In this document: in pieces, positions 1 through 6,685 of the stretch
Layout of the letters: each line of letters opens with the position of its first letter
Numbering within the stretch: the stretch's first letter is position 1
Assembly (NCBI GenBank): GCA_017964705.1
Contig: JAGCRL010000241.1
Span: forward strand, 1 to 8,279
From: Alphaproteobacteria bacterium
GTDB lineage: Bacteria; Pseudomonadota; Alphaproteobacteria; RF32; CAG-239
Length of the DNA: 8,279 nt
Direction: 5' to 3'
Translations under genes and position numbers: made by a program
The notes under the pieces: model-generated
The model's database searches: none
The model's input: the letters and a program-made list of their open reading frames with translations, nothing else
Told to the model about the DNA's origin: nothing

Positions 1-167
1 ATACGACTTGCTTTTTTTGCAGCAGTAGCTAAACCTTTTTTACGAAGCCAGTCAATAGCTTCTTCCATATTACCGTTTGTTTCAACAAGTGCTTTTTTGC
101 AATCTAACATACCTGCACCAGAGGTTTCTCTTAAACTTTTTACCATTGCGGCGGTAATTTCAGCCAT
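1..167 (-). CDS. tsf: Elongation factor Ts, N-terminal part (runs off left edge)
   Basis: EF-Ts is the guanine-nucleotide exchange factor that regenerates EF-Tu-GTP from EF-Tu-GDP during translation in the cytoplasm. Only the first 55 codons are visible. They begin [19 protein letters not shown], followed by MLDCKKAL and a helical stretch ending [13 protein letters not shown]. This is the three-helix UBA-like N-terminal domain with the family signature LRE-SGAGM-DCKKAL. The start at 165-167 (ATG on the minus strand) is backed by a strong ribosome site, AGGGGAAG, just upstream. The gene lies 80 nt after rpsB on the same strand, the standard rpsB-tsf operon order. Nothing is broken in the visible part; the C-terminal core domains lie outside the window. 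Confidence 0.97.
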   Translation of the reverse strand, partial: MAEITAAMVKSLRETSGAGMLDCKKALVETNGNMEEAIDWLRKKGLATAAKKASR

Positions 168-204
168 TATTTCTTCCCCTTATATTTTGATGATTAAAAA
201 TTAA

Positions 205-221
205 GCGGCAGCGTATGCCGC
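205..221 (-). terminator. GC-rich hairpin between rpsB and tsf (possible attenuator)
   Basis: A perfect 6-bp stem, GCGGCA / TGCCGC, with a 5-nt loop lies 27 nt after the rpsB stop. On the minus strand it is followed by TTAATTTTTAAT, an imperfect U-rich tail. It could act as a partial terminator that lowers tsf transcript relative to rpsB, or as an RNase-stable 3' end. The U-tract is interrupted, so full termination is unlikely, and tsf has no other visible promoter in the 80-nt gap. Confidence 0.5.
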
Positions 222-247
222 CGCCATTTTATCAATATTTAGAAAAC

Positions 248-1003
248 TTAAGCATTTTCTACATTATCAAGTGTTTCAGCAGTATCTTCTACCTTAACAC
301 CTTTATCTGCAACTTCCTGACTCATACCATCCAAAATTGCTGAAGAAATAAGTTCGCAATAAAGTTGGATTGCACGAATTGTATCATCGTTACCTGGAAT
401 AGGATAATCGACATCATTCGGATTTGCGTTTGTATCAGTTATACCGATAACCGGGATACCTAACTTTCTAGCTTCTTTAATTGCTAAAGATTCTTTTGGT
501 GTATCAATTACAAACATTAAATCCGGTTGACCACCCATGTTTTTTATACCATCAAGAGCCAGAGCTAATTTTTCTTGCTCTTTTTTGATATTTTGCATTT
601 CTTTTTTGGTATAGCCTTCATAGGCATTCTTTTCTTCCATCTCGTTTAATTTTACAAGACGGTTGATAGAACGATTTACCGTTTTCCAGTTGGTCAACAT
701 TCCACCGAGCCAACGATAGTTTACATAGTATTGTCCACATCTTTCAGCGCTTTCTTTAACAATTTCTTGTGCTTGGCGCTTAGTTGCTACAAACAAAACT
801 TTACCACCTTTTGCAGCAACATCACGAGCTACTACCAAGGCTGTATAAAGCATCGGGTAAGTCTTTTGTAAATCAATAATGTGAACGTTATCTTTTTTAC
901 CGTAAATGTACGGTGCCATTTGAGGATTCCAACGACGAGCGTGGTGTCCAAAGTGTACGCCTGCTTCAACGAGCTGACGTAAAGTAAAAGTCGGTAATGA
1001 CAT
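248..1003 (-). CDS. rpsB: 30S ribosomal protein S2
   Basis: S2 is a small-subunit protein located at the head-body junction of the 30S; it is among the last to assemble and, in studied bacteria, represses its own operon. The protein is 251 aa, close to the family's usual 240-260. The N-terminal S2 signature is at residues 11-35 ([16 protein letters not shown], then PYIYG), followed by [11 protein letters not shown] (38-48). Residues about 106-158 form the charged helical coiled-coil insertion. The second signature, [13 protein letters not shown] (160-172), precedes [20 protein letters not shown] (183-202). The last 20 residues are acidic and probably disordered. The ATG start at 1003 has an AAGGAAA ribosome site 8 nt upstream. 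It is first in the operon with tsf and has its own promoter and structured leader. Confidence 0.98.
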   Translation of the reverse strand: MSLPTFTLRQLVEAGVHFGHHARRWNPQMAPYIYGKKDNVHIIDLQKTYPMLYTALVVARDVAAKGGKVLFVATKRQAQEIVKESAERCGQYYVNYRWLGGMLTNWKTVNRSINRLVKLNEMEEKNAYEGYTKKEMQNIKKEQEKLALALDGIKNMGGQPDLMFVIDTPKESLAIKEARKLGIPVIGITDTNANPNDVDYPIPGNDDTIRAIQLYCELISSAILDGMSQEVADKGVKVEDTAETLDNVENA

Positions 1004-1147
1004 ATTTTTATTTCCTTATTTTCCGGTTAAACCTCCGCAAGCTGATAGCCTAAATTTCTTTAAGCACCGGAGCGTGAAACTTTGAACTCCAAAGCTGACG
1101 CCTTGCCTGCGTGTGAATTATGAAAACGGCACCATTGCCGCCTTCGG
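1004..1147 (-). promoter_or_regulatory. Structured 5' leader of rpsB, likely autoregulatory
   Basis: About 140 nt separate the predicted transcription start from the rpsB ATG, and they are clearly richer in GC than the surrounding spacers. Reading on the minus strand there are four stems: CGGCA/TGCCG with loop ATGG (1127-1140); ACGC/GCGT (1098-1112); CTTTG/CAAAG with loop GAGTT (1080-1094); and a composite element at 1033-1072. In the last, CTCCG (1068-1072) pairs with CGGAG (1033-1037) around an inner 7-bp stem, GCTTAAA/TTTAGGC, capped by a GAAA tetraloop (1048-1065). The GGAG overlapping the third hairpin's loop could instead pair with CTCC of the fourth, giving an alternative fold or pseudoknot. 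The ribosome site AAGGAA lies just after this element. S2 autoregulation through the rpsB leader is established in enterobacteria; its operation here is inference. Confidence 0.6.
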
Positions 1148-1153
1148 GGAGTC

Positions 1154-1182
1154 TTTATAATTGGAAAATATTTAATTTGCAA
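1154..1182 (-). promoter_or_regulatory. Promoter of the rpsB-tsf operon
   Basis: On the minus strand a -35 TTGCAA (1177-1182) and a -10 TATAAA (1154-1159) are separated by exactly 17 nt. The predicted transcription start is near 1147. This is the best sigma70-type promoter upstream of rpsB, and the GC-rich stretch right after the -10 box (CTCCCCG) resembles discriminators of growth-rate-controlled ribosomal promoters. Confidence 0.75.
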
Positions 1183-1261
1183 GTGTTTTTTTATTATTTT
1201 TACATTGATAATTTATTATTTGATTATCTAATAAACCATATTTTGTTTTTATATAAGATTT

Positions 1262-2182
1262 TCATCTGTAACTTTTAGTAATCCTTTGTTTTATTTTGCA
1301 GATATTATATTGGTATATGCTTACCCAAAACGGTATTAATAACAATGCAAACGCGATAAATGTTGTCCCTTTTATATTTAACATAAATTGTATTACGGTA
1401 AAGCCTAAAATTGATAACCATATTATTTTCCAAAATTTCGCTCTTTTGGAGAAATCGTCCTTAATGTAAAAGGTGCTGATTGCAATACACAAAGCCGTGA
1501 ATATTAATGCTATAATGTATCCAGTTATTAATTCCAGTATAAGTTCATGTTTTTCTGCATAAAAGCTCATATTGTTATATATATAAGAAATTTTTTTAAT
1601 TGAATATTTGGGGTTGATTATTGATGTCAAAAAAGGATGAGAAGTGGAGCCATAACCAAAATCTGCTTCGATTGCGTTGTGCCATATAGCATAGAAAAAT
1701 AAAAATATACCAATTAACATCGAACATAAACAAAGGATAATGTATTTTATAGATTTTTTTTCTTCCTCTTTTTTATCCAAACATATTATATAGCCTTCGC
1801 TATTTTGAAATATTAAGGATTTTCTATCTTGAATTGTAAAGTCATCTAACGGAGAAATCTGATCATATACCCAAACTATAGCAGTAAAAAAGCTATATAA
1901 TATTACTGCAACCATTAATATAGAAATAATAATTATAGTTCCCTCTCTTGCTGACATTACTTTTTCTATAATTAAATTTATTGTTTTATAATTTATAGCT
2001 GCTCCGATTAACAGAAGCGCCACAGAACTTAATACCCCTCTCTTTTTATATTTTGATAATAAGGCAAATGTTTTTTTATCTTGAAACGGAGTTTTAATAA
2101 AAAAGAAAAACAGACCTAAAAATATTCCATTGAATATAAATAAATATAAAAACATATTAACTGCTGTTTTATCATAAAGCAT
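1262..2182 (-). CDS. Unrecognised 7-TM integral membrane protein
   Basis: I do not recognise this 306-aa protein. It has about seven hydrophobic helices at residues 9-29, 47-64, 81-106, 146-168, 213-236, 251-269 and 272-292. Positive charges cluster at 30-48, 137-146, 241-252 and 296-306, so the N-terminus is probably outside and the C-terminus inside. There is a charged cytoplasmic loop of about 40 residues (107-145, with DKKEEEKK) and an external loop at 169-212 containing FGYGSTSHPF. No catalytic or transport motif is evident. The ATG at 2182 has a CGGAGAT ribosome site about 9 nt upstream, which supports the start. Codon use is very A/T-rich, more so than parE or rpsB. A possible 45-codon ORF ends 5 nt upstream. 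No convincing terminator follows, so its transcripts may run toward the rpsB promoter region. Confidence 0.8.
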   Translation of the reverse strand: MLYDKTAVNMFLYLFIFNGIFLGLFFFFIKTPFQDKKTFALLSKYKKRGVLSSVALLLIGAAINYKTINLIIEKVMSAREGTIIIISILMVAVILYSFFTAIVWVYDQISPLDDFTIQDRKSLIFQNSEGYIICLDKKEEEKKSIKYIILCLCSMLIGIFLFFYAIWHNAIEADFGYGSTSHPFLTSIINPKYSIKKISYIYNNMSFYAEKHELILELITGYIIALIFTALCIAISTFYIKDDFSKRAKFWKIIWLSILGFTVIQFMLNIKGTTFIAFALLLIPFWVSIYQYNICKIKQRITKSYR

Positions 2183-2187
2183 CTTTT

Positions 2188-2325
2188 TTATCTCCGATAA
2201 GACGGGTTATTTTTTATAGTTTGTTTTAATTTATTTAATTTTTCTTTAATGCAATATCTCTCTTGTTTTATTATAATATTTCTTGTTAAAATATCAGAAA
2301 TTTTGCTTGTTTGATTGCTTTTCAT
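2188..2325 (-). CDS. Possible 45-aa lysine-rich small ORF
   Basis: An open frame of 45 codons starts at ATG 2323-2325 and stops at TAA 2188-2190, 5 nt before the ATG of the 306-aa membrane protein on the same strand. It begins MKSNQTSKISDILTR and ends TIKNNPSYRR; it is basic and probably helical in the middle (KEKLNKLKQ). The ribosome site of the membrane gene (CGGAGAT) lies inside its last codons, which would allow translational coupling. It has no recognisable Shine-Dalgarno of its own and no family I know. In DNA this AT-rich a 45-codon frame can arise by chance. The C-terminal SYR is shared with the end of the membrane protein, which may be accidental. Confidence 0.35.
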   Translation of the reverse strand: MKSNQTSKISDILTRNIIIKQERYCIKEKLNKLKQTIKNNPSYRR

Positions 2326-2347
2326 TTTATATATTTTTTGCCATAAA

Positions 2348-2377
2348 AATATAATTAATTAACAAAATGAGGCACAA
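2348..2377 (-). promoter_or_regulatory. Candidate promoter for the small ORF and membrane protein
   Basis: On the minus strand a weak -35 TTGTGC (2372-2377) and a -10 TATATT (2348-2353, five of six matching) lie 18 nt apart, placing a start near 2341, about 16 nt ahead of the small ORF. It overlaps the parE start region. In AT-rich DNA such matches are common, so support is modest. Confidence 0.3.
2350..2355 (+). promoter_or_regulatory. Candidate -10 box for parE
   Basis: A perfect TATAAT lies 21 nt before the parE ATG, which would give a leader of about 15 nt including the GAGG ribosome site at 2369-2372. No convincing -35 is found 16-18 nt upstream, so the call rests on the -10 alone. The hexamer overlaps the candidate minus-strand -10 box. 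Confidence 0.35.
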
Positions 2378-4368
2378 TGAGTGATTTGTTTGAAGATTCG
2401 GCTGCAGTAAAGGCTAAAGAGGATTATTCTGCTAGAGATATTGAGGTTTTAGAAGGATTAGACCCGGTTCGGCATAGACCAGGAATGTATATTGGCGGAA
2501 CGGATGAACAAGCTTTACATCATTTGGTTGCGGAAATCTTGGATAATTCTATGGATGAGGCCGTAGCTGGATTTGCCACTCGTATTGAAATTGAAGTTAA
2601 TGCCGATTTGTCCGTTACTATTACCGATAACGGACGAGGTATCCCTGTTGATCAACATCCTAAATATCCGGGTAAATCAGCTTTAGAGGTTATTTTTACA
2701 ACACTTCATTCCGGCGGCAAGTTCGGCGGCGGTGTTTACAAAGTATCAGGCGGATTGCATGGTGTCGGTTCTTCAGTTGTGAATGCCCTTTCTAAAAAAT
2801 TAATTGTGGAAGTTGCTCGTGATAAAAAACTTTATCGTCAGGAATATTCCAGAGGTAAGCCATTAACCCCTTTGGAACTGATAGGAAATGCACCGAATCG
2901 GCGAGGAACAAGTATTACTTTTTTGCCGGATGATGAAATTTTTGGTTCGGATAATGTCTTTGTACCGACTAAAATATATCGTATGGCGCGCTCTAAAGCA
3001 TTTTTGTTTAAAGGTATTAAAATTTTTTGGAAATGCGCACCGGAACTTATTAAAGAAGGGGATAATATCCCAAGTGAAACAGAATTTAACTTTCCTAACG
3101 GCTTATTAGATTTCTTAAACTATCAAATCGGAACGAGATTAACAATTAACCGTATGCCTTTCTCTGGAGAAGCTGAATTATCAGGAAATGAAGGAAAAGT
3201 TGAATGGGCAATCAGTTGGCCGGAAGATGAAAAAGGCTTTTGTAATTCTTATTGTAATACCGTTATTACACCACAAGGTGGCACCCATGAACAAGGTTTT
3301 CGGACTGCGCTTTTAAAAGGCTTAAAAGAATATGCCGATATGGCAAATATTAAAAAAGTAGCCGGTATTACCAGTGAAGATTTTTTAAGTGATGCAGCTA
3401 TTATGCTTTCTGTATTTATTCGCGATCCGCAATTTCAAGGGCAGACAAAAGATAAATTGACTTCATCTAAGGCAGCTTATTTGGTTGAAAAAGCTGTTAA
3501 AGATTCTTTTGATCACTGGCTTTCTTCAGATAAGGAAAATGCCGAAGCGCTTATATCTTATGTGATTGATCGTGCAGAACTGCGTAAGAAAAGAAAAGAA
3601 GAAAAAGTGCAGAATCGGAAATCTCCTACTAAAAAATTACGTCTACCCGGTAAGCTGGCTGATTGTTCTAAAGCGGCGGCGGAAGATACAGAAATTTTTA
3701 TTGTTGAGGGAGATTCCGCAGGTGGCTCGGCCAAACAAGGGCGCGACAGAATGACCCAAGCTATTTTACCATTGCGCGGTAAAATCCTTAATGTTGCCAG
3801 TGCCAGTCTTGATAAAATTACTCAAAACCAAGAAATTAAAGACATGATTGAAGCTTTGGGATGTGGTACTAAAGATAGCTATAAGGAAGAAAATCTTCGT
3901 TATGAAAAAATTATCATTATGACTGATGCTGATGTTGACGGAGCACATATTACCTCACTATTGATGACTTTTTTCTACCAATATATGCCTAAGCTCATAG
4001 AAAACGGACATTTATTTATTGCAACGCCTCCTCTTTATAAAATTGTTTTTGGTGGAAAAAACTATTATGCACTCGATGATGATGAAAAAGACAAGATTAT
4101 AAAAAAAGCAAAGGCTAATCAACACCCGGAAATTAGTCGATTTAAGGGATTAGGAGAAATGAGTGCTGCGCAACTCAAAGAAACGACCATGGACAAAAAT
4201 AATCGTGTATTGCTAAGAGTTACTATTCCTACAGCAAATACAGAAGAAGCCAGAGATGAAGCTTTTGAAACACGTCGCCAAGTTGAACGTTTAATGGGAA
4301 AAGACCCGGAACAACGTTTTAAATTTATTATAGAACGCGCTAAATTTGCCGAAGATTTAGATATTTAA
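2377..4368 (+). CDS. parE: DNA topoisomerase IV subunit B (ParE)
   Basis: ParE is the ATPase subunit of topoisomerase IV, which with ParC unlinks daughter chromosomes. The 663-aa protein has a GHKL ATPase domain: E53 in AEILDNSMDEA as the likely catalytic base, N57, ITDNGRGIP (82-90) with D84, and GGLHGVGSSVVNALS (125-139). The transducer domain carries the QTK loop (356-358). The TOPRIM domain has EGDSAGGSA (444-452, E444), PLRGKILNV (465-473) and DADVDG (517-522... D517, D519, D521), followed by RFKGLGEM (588-595). It is called ParE, not GyrB, because of MYIGGTDEQALHHL and the C-terminal pattern ending in ERAKFAEDLDI, and because no GyrB-type insertion is present. ATG 2377 has a GAGG ribosome site. 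parC is not adjacent. All key residues are intact. Confidence 0.9.
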   Translation: MSDLFEDSAAVKAKEDYSARDIEVLEGLDPVRHRPGMYIGGTDEQALHHLVAEILDNSMDEAVAGFATRIEIEVNADLSVTITDNGRGIPVDQHPKYPGKSALEVIFTTLHSGGKFGGGVYKVSGGLHGVGSSVVNALSKKLIVEVARDKKLYRQEYSRGKPLTPLELIGNAPNRRGTSITFLPDDEIFGSDNVFVPTKIYRMARSKAFLFKGIKIFWKCAPELIKEGDNIPSETEFNFPNGLLDFLNYQIGTRLTINRMPFSGEAELSGNEGKVEWAISWPEDEKGFCNSYCNTVITPQGGTHEQGFRTALLKGLKEYADMANIKKVAGITSEDFLSDAAIMLSVFIRDPQFQGQTKDKLTSSKAAYLVEKAVKDSFDHWLSSDKENAEALISYVIDRAELRKKRKEEKVQNRKSPTKKLRLPGKLADCSKAAAEDTEIFIVEGDSAGGSAKQGRDRMTQAILPLRGKILNVASASLDKITQNQEIKDMIEALGCGTKDSYKEENLRYEKIIIMTDADVDGAHITSLLMTFFYQYMPKLIENGHLFIATPPLYKIVFGGKNYYALDDDEKDKIIKKAKANQHPEISRFKGLGEMSAAQLKETTMDKNNRVLLRVTIPTANTEEARDEAFETRRQVERLMGKDPEQRFKFIIERAKFAEDLDI

Positions 4369-4387
4369 ATTTTATTGTTTCTCGCTA

Positions 4388-4416
4388 TTGACATTTTGTC
4401 AAATTTTGTGTATTCT
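4388..4416 (+). promoter_or_regulatory. Strong promoter for the DUF1566-like membrane gene, with palindrome on -35
   Basis: A perfect -35 TTGACA (4388-4393), 17-nt spacer and -10 TATTCT (4411-4416, four of six) predict a start near 4423, about 32 nt before the ATG. The -35 box is the left arm of a perfect inverted repeat, TTGACA-TTT-TGTCAA (4388-4402), which could be a repressor operator. The promoter starts 20 nt after the parE stop, so the downstream gene is probably transcribed independently. Confidence 0.65.
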
Positions 4417-4454
4417 TGAGAAAATTTATATTTTTATTTTAATTATTAATACTC

Positions 4455-5099
4455 ATGAACAACGAAAAAATTTTTACCAACCTTCTAGCGTTGGTTTGTG
4501 AGGTAGTTCTCACATTCGTGGCCTTATGGCTTTTGGATTTGGACAAGACGGCTATTAGCGTTGCCGTTCCAACTGTTGGAGTTGTTTCAATCGCAACTTC
4601 AATTATTCTTTTCTTTGCTACAAAGAAAGATGATCCGGATTTGGTTAAATCTCCAATGCCTATCGTATACTTCAGCAGACGAAAGGGGCTATACGCAAGA
4701 CCTTATATTGATTTAACCAGGTTAGATAAAATCTGGGGAATTGCCGTGGGTAATGTATACCTCAAGAAAACAAACTCCGGAGAAAATTCTTTTGGAGAAG
4801 CGATGGAAAAGCTGGATTACGAAATGGAAAAATTCAGCGCAAAGGTGCTTTGCGATTTGCCTTCAAAAGAGACTTTACGCATGAGCCGCCAATTCCACAG
4901 ACAGTTTACAGCAACTGTTCAGATGCTAAACAGCTTTGGGGTAAAGGCTGATGAATTTATCGGAGATACCTACTGGTGTAAATCTCCAGATAATTGTATT
5001 CCATTTGTCCTATCTATGGACAGATCAAAATTAGCAGATGGACAATGGGTTAAACACCCACAAGCAAAGTCATTCCAATTACGGCTGACTGCCAGATAA
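4455..5099 (+). CDS. Membrane-anchored protein with remote DUF1566-like domain
   Basis: This 214-aa protein has two hydrophobic helices at residues 8-28 and 34-56, a short charged linker, and a soluble C-terminal domain (about 66-214). In that domain the order GIAVGNVYLKK (95-105), SFGEAMEKLD (112-121), LPSKETLRMSRQF (135-147), DTYWCKSPDN (171-180) and a final QLRLTAR resembles DUF1566/Lcl-C type domains, which typically run WEEAM...LPT-EEL...YWSST...VR. That match is remote and made by eye; no function follows from it. The helices suggest an anchor in the inner membrane. The ATG at 4455 has no visible Shine-Dalgarno in an AT-rich 32-nt leader. It has its own promoter with a candidate operator and its own terminator, so it looks like a single-gene unit under specific control. 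Alternatively it is a lineage-specific hypothetical. Confidence 0.8.
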   Translation: MNNEKIFTNLLALVCEVVLTFVALWLLDLDKTAISVAVPTVGVVSIATSIILFFATKKDDPDLVKSPMPIVYFSRRKGLYARPYIDLTRLDKIWGIAVGNVYLKKTNSGENSFGEAMEKLDYEMEKFSAKVLCDLPSKETLRMSRQFHRQFTATVQMLNSFGVKADEFIGDTYWCKSPDNCIPFVLSMDRSKLADGQWVKHPQAKSFQLRLTAR

Positions 5100-5137
5100 C
5101 AAAAGAGCACTGATTGTAAAAAATCAGTGCTCTTTTG
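5100..5137. terminator. Bidirectional intrinsic terminator
   Basis: A perfect 16-bp inverted repeat, with arms CAAAAGAGCACTGATT (5100-5115) and its complement (5122-5137), encloses a 6-nt loop. The flanking A- and T-runs give a U-tract in either direction. It starts on the base after the stop codon of the plus-strand 214-aa gene and lies 24 nt beyond the stop of the minus-strand glycosyltransferase, so it can end both convergent units. Confidence 0.93.
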
Positions 5138-5160
5138 TTTGTATTATAATTAATATATTA

Positions 5161-6672
5161 TTAATCATACATCTGATAATGTTTCTTTTTATAATCAAAT
5201 TCACATTTAGCCGGAGCAAATTCCGGTTTTAATATATATAAGTTTGAATTAGCACTCATTGGTTTGTAGTAGCGATTTACTAACTCCATATCCGGTTGAT
5301 GCACAACAACATCATAGCCATGTTCTTTAGCATATTTGTCATAATACGGAGCCGCTGTAATAATTTTAGGTTTATATACTTCTATTATCTTATTAATATC
5401 CATTAGAGGATGAATCCCAACTTTAGCACCTATAACATCCGTTTGCCCAAGAAGATTCCAGTAATAATGCGGATCTCTGTTATATAAATTATAAATTGTT
5501 CCATCACCGTTTAAAATGTAATCACAAGGCGTTGATTTTTCTATAACTTCTTTGTTTAACGGTTTGTAGAAACGTGTAACACGCGTGCCGATATTTCCGT
5601 TATAAATTGCCGGATGATACATACAGAAATATAATGCTCCAACTAAAACATACTGCAACACCCACCAATGCTTAAATACCTTTTCAGTCAGAAATACGGC
5701 GGTTAAAATTGAAGACATATAAACTAATAAGCAGAAGTAATATGCAAATGCTGAAAAATAAAATACCCGTTGAAGTAATTCAACAAACCAAATTATAGCA
5801 ATTATCTTAAAATATATATTCGATTTTTTGAAACAAAATAACACAGCTAATGTTGCACCACAGAGCAATAATGCTAATTCCGGCCATATGATTCCGATAC
5901 GCCTTTCATCAAATAATTCCGGAATATAGAGATTAAAGGTGAAATTTGAATGATACCACACAGCTAATATATCATTTGATATTAAATAAAGAACATAGCC
6001 TAAACTTAAGACAAACGGCAAAGAACAAGCATATAATACATCTACTAATTTCATTTTTTTGGTACAAAGCAAATATAAAGTTATTATGCCTAGCAATATC
6101 AATGTAAAAATGATTTTTTGCAAAAACATAAATGAGCACCAAAATAATAAAAATGATAAGCTTAACTGCCATAGTTTTTTATCTTGTATATAACACAAAT
6201 AGTAGTAAAAACCTGCAAAAAATGTCAGCAACATGAAATTATCCGGCCGAAAATGAATAACCGATAATAACATATAGGGGGTTAAAGCTATGGCTGCGGC
6301 AACTATACCACTTGATTTTGTGCTTAGAAATCTTGAGGTTATCAGATATAAATATAAATAATTGATAAAAGATGCTACGATAGCTGATGTTATCGCAATT
6401 GATGTAATTGTGTTATCATTTATACCATGGGCATGCAGACCGGCAATGGGAGAAAAGAGATACCATAACAATGGATTATGATGCTGAAAGAAATCTTTGT
6501 ACGGAATAAAATTAGCATACACAAGCCATGAAGAGTGGATATGTTCTAATGTATCTCCTCCCAGGGTATCGGTTTTCCAAGATAGATACAAACAGTAGAT
6601 AAATGCTATTAATAAATGTAACAGCAATAATATTGAAGGGATTTTATATTTTATACTTTCGTGCTTTGACAT
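5161..6672 (-). CDS. GT39/ArnT-like integral membrane glycosyltransferase
   Basis: This 503-aa polytopic membrane protein resembles the GT-C fold glycosyltransferases of the PMT/ArnT type, which move a sugar from a polyprenyl-phosphate donor to a lipid, glycan or protein on the outer face of the inner membrane. After the first helix (11-31) the first external loop carries the acidic motif GGDTLEHIHSSWL (38-50, D40 and E43), then IPYKDFFQHHNPLLWYL (56-72), characteristic of the family. HFRPDNFMLL (140-149) follows. About ten further hydrophobic helices extend to about 350, and a soluble, probably periplasmic, C-terminal tail covers 355-503. ATG 6672 has an AGAGGGG ribosome site. It starts 13 nt after the PiT transporter gene, so it is third in that operon. 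Acceptor and donor cannot be told from sequence. Confidence 0.8.
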   Translation of the reverse strand: MSKHESIKYKIPSILLLLHLLIAFIYCLYLSWKTDTLGGDTLEHIHSSWLVYANFIPYKDFFQHHNPLLWYLFSPIAGLHAHGINDNTITSIAITSAIVASFINYLYLYLITSRFLSTKSSGIVAAAIALTPYMLLSVIHFRPDNFMLLTFFAGFYYYLCYIQDKKLWQLSLSFLLFWCSFMFLQKIIFTLILLGIITLYLLCTKKMKLVDVLYACSLPFVLSLGYVLYLISNDILAVWYHSNFTFNLYIPELFDERRIGIIWPELALLLCGATLAVLFCFKKSNIYFKIIAIIWFVELLQRVFYFSAFAYYFCLLVYMSSILTAVFLTEKVFKHWWVLQYVLVGALYFCMYHPAIYNGNIGTRVTRFYKPLNKEVIEKSTPCDYILNGDGTIYNLYNRDPHYYWNLLGQTDVIGAKVGIHPLMDINKIIEVYKPKIITAAPYYDKYAKEHGYDVVVHQPDMELVNRYYKPMSANSNLYILKPEFAPAKCEFDYKKKHYQMYD

Positions 6673-6685
6673 TGATCCCCTCTTT

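Noticed and set aside
1148..1152. ACTCC at the start of the rpsB leader pairing with GGAGT as a closing helix
   Set aside because: The promoter geometry puts the transcription start near 1147, so most of ACTCC would not be in the RNA.
1207..1228. Inverted repeat GATAAT/ATTATC as terminator of the orphan membrane gene
   Set aside because: Stem is only A/T pairs apart from one G-C pair and the loop is 10 nt, with no U-tract; expected by chance in this spacer.
2888..3109. Open frame of 73 codons, plus strand, inside parE
   Set aside because: Lies in another frame of parE, whose encoded protein is conserved throughout; no ribosome site and no recognisable product.
3566..3948. Open frames of about 60 codons on both strands inside the parE TOPRIM region
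   Set aside because: Shadows of the conserved parE frame; their translations have no family character.
2377..4368. Reading the type II topoisomerase as GyrB
   Set aside because: MYIGGTDEQALHHL and DNSMDEA, the lack of a GyrB insertion and the C-terminal pattern fit alphaproteobacterial ParE better than GyrB (which usually reads MYIGDT and DNAIDEA).
4401..4427. AAATTTT/AAAATTT hairpin after parE as its terminator
   Set aside because: All-A/T stem with a 13-nt loop overlapping the next gene's -10 box; too weak to call.
5972..6172. Open frame of 66 codons on the minus strand within the glycosyltransferase gene
   Set aside because: Hydrophobic translation mirrors the membrane gene it overlaps in another frame; no independent support.
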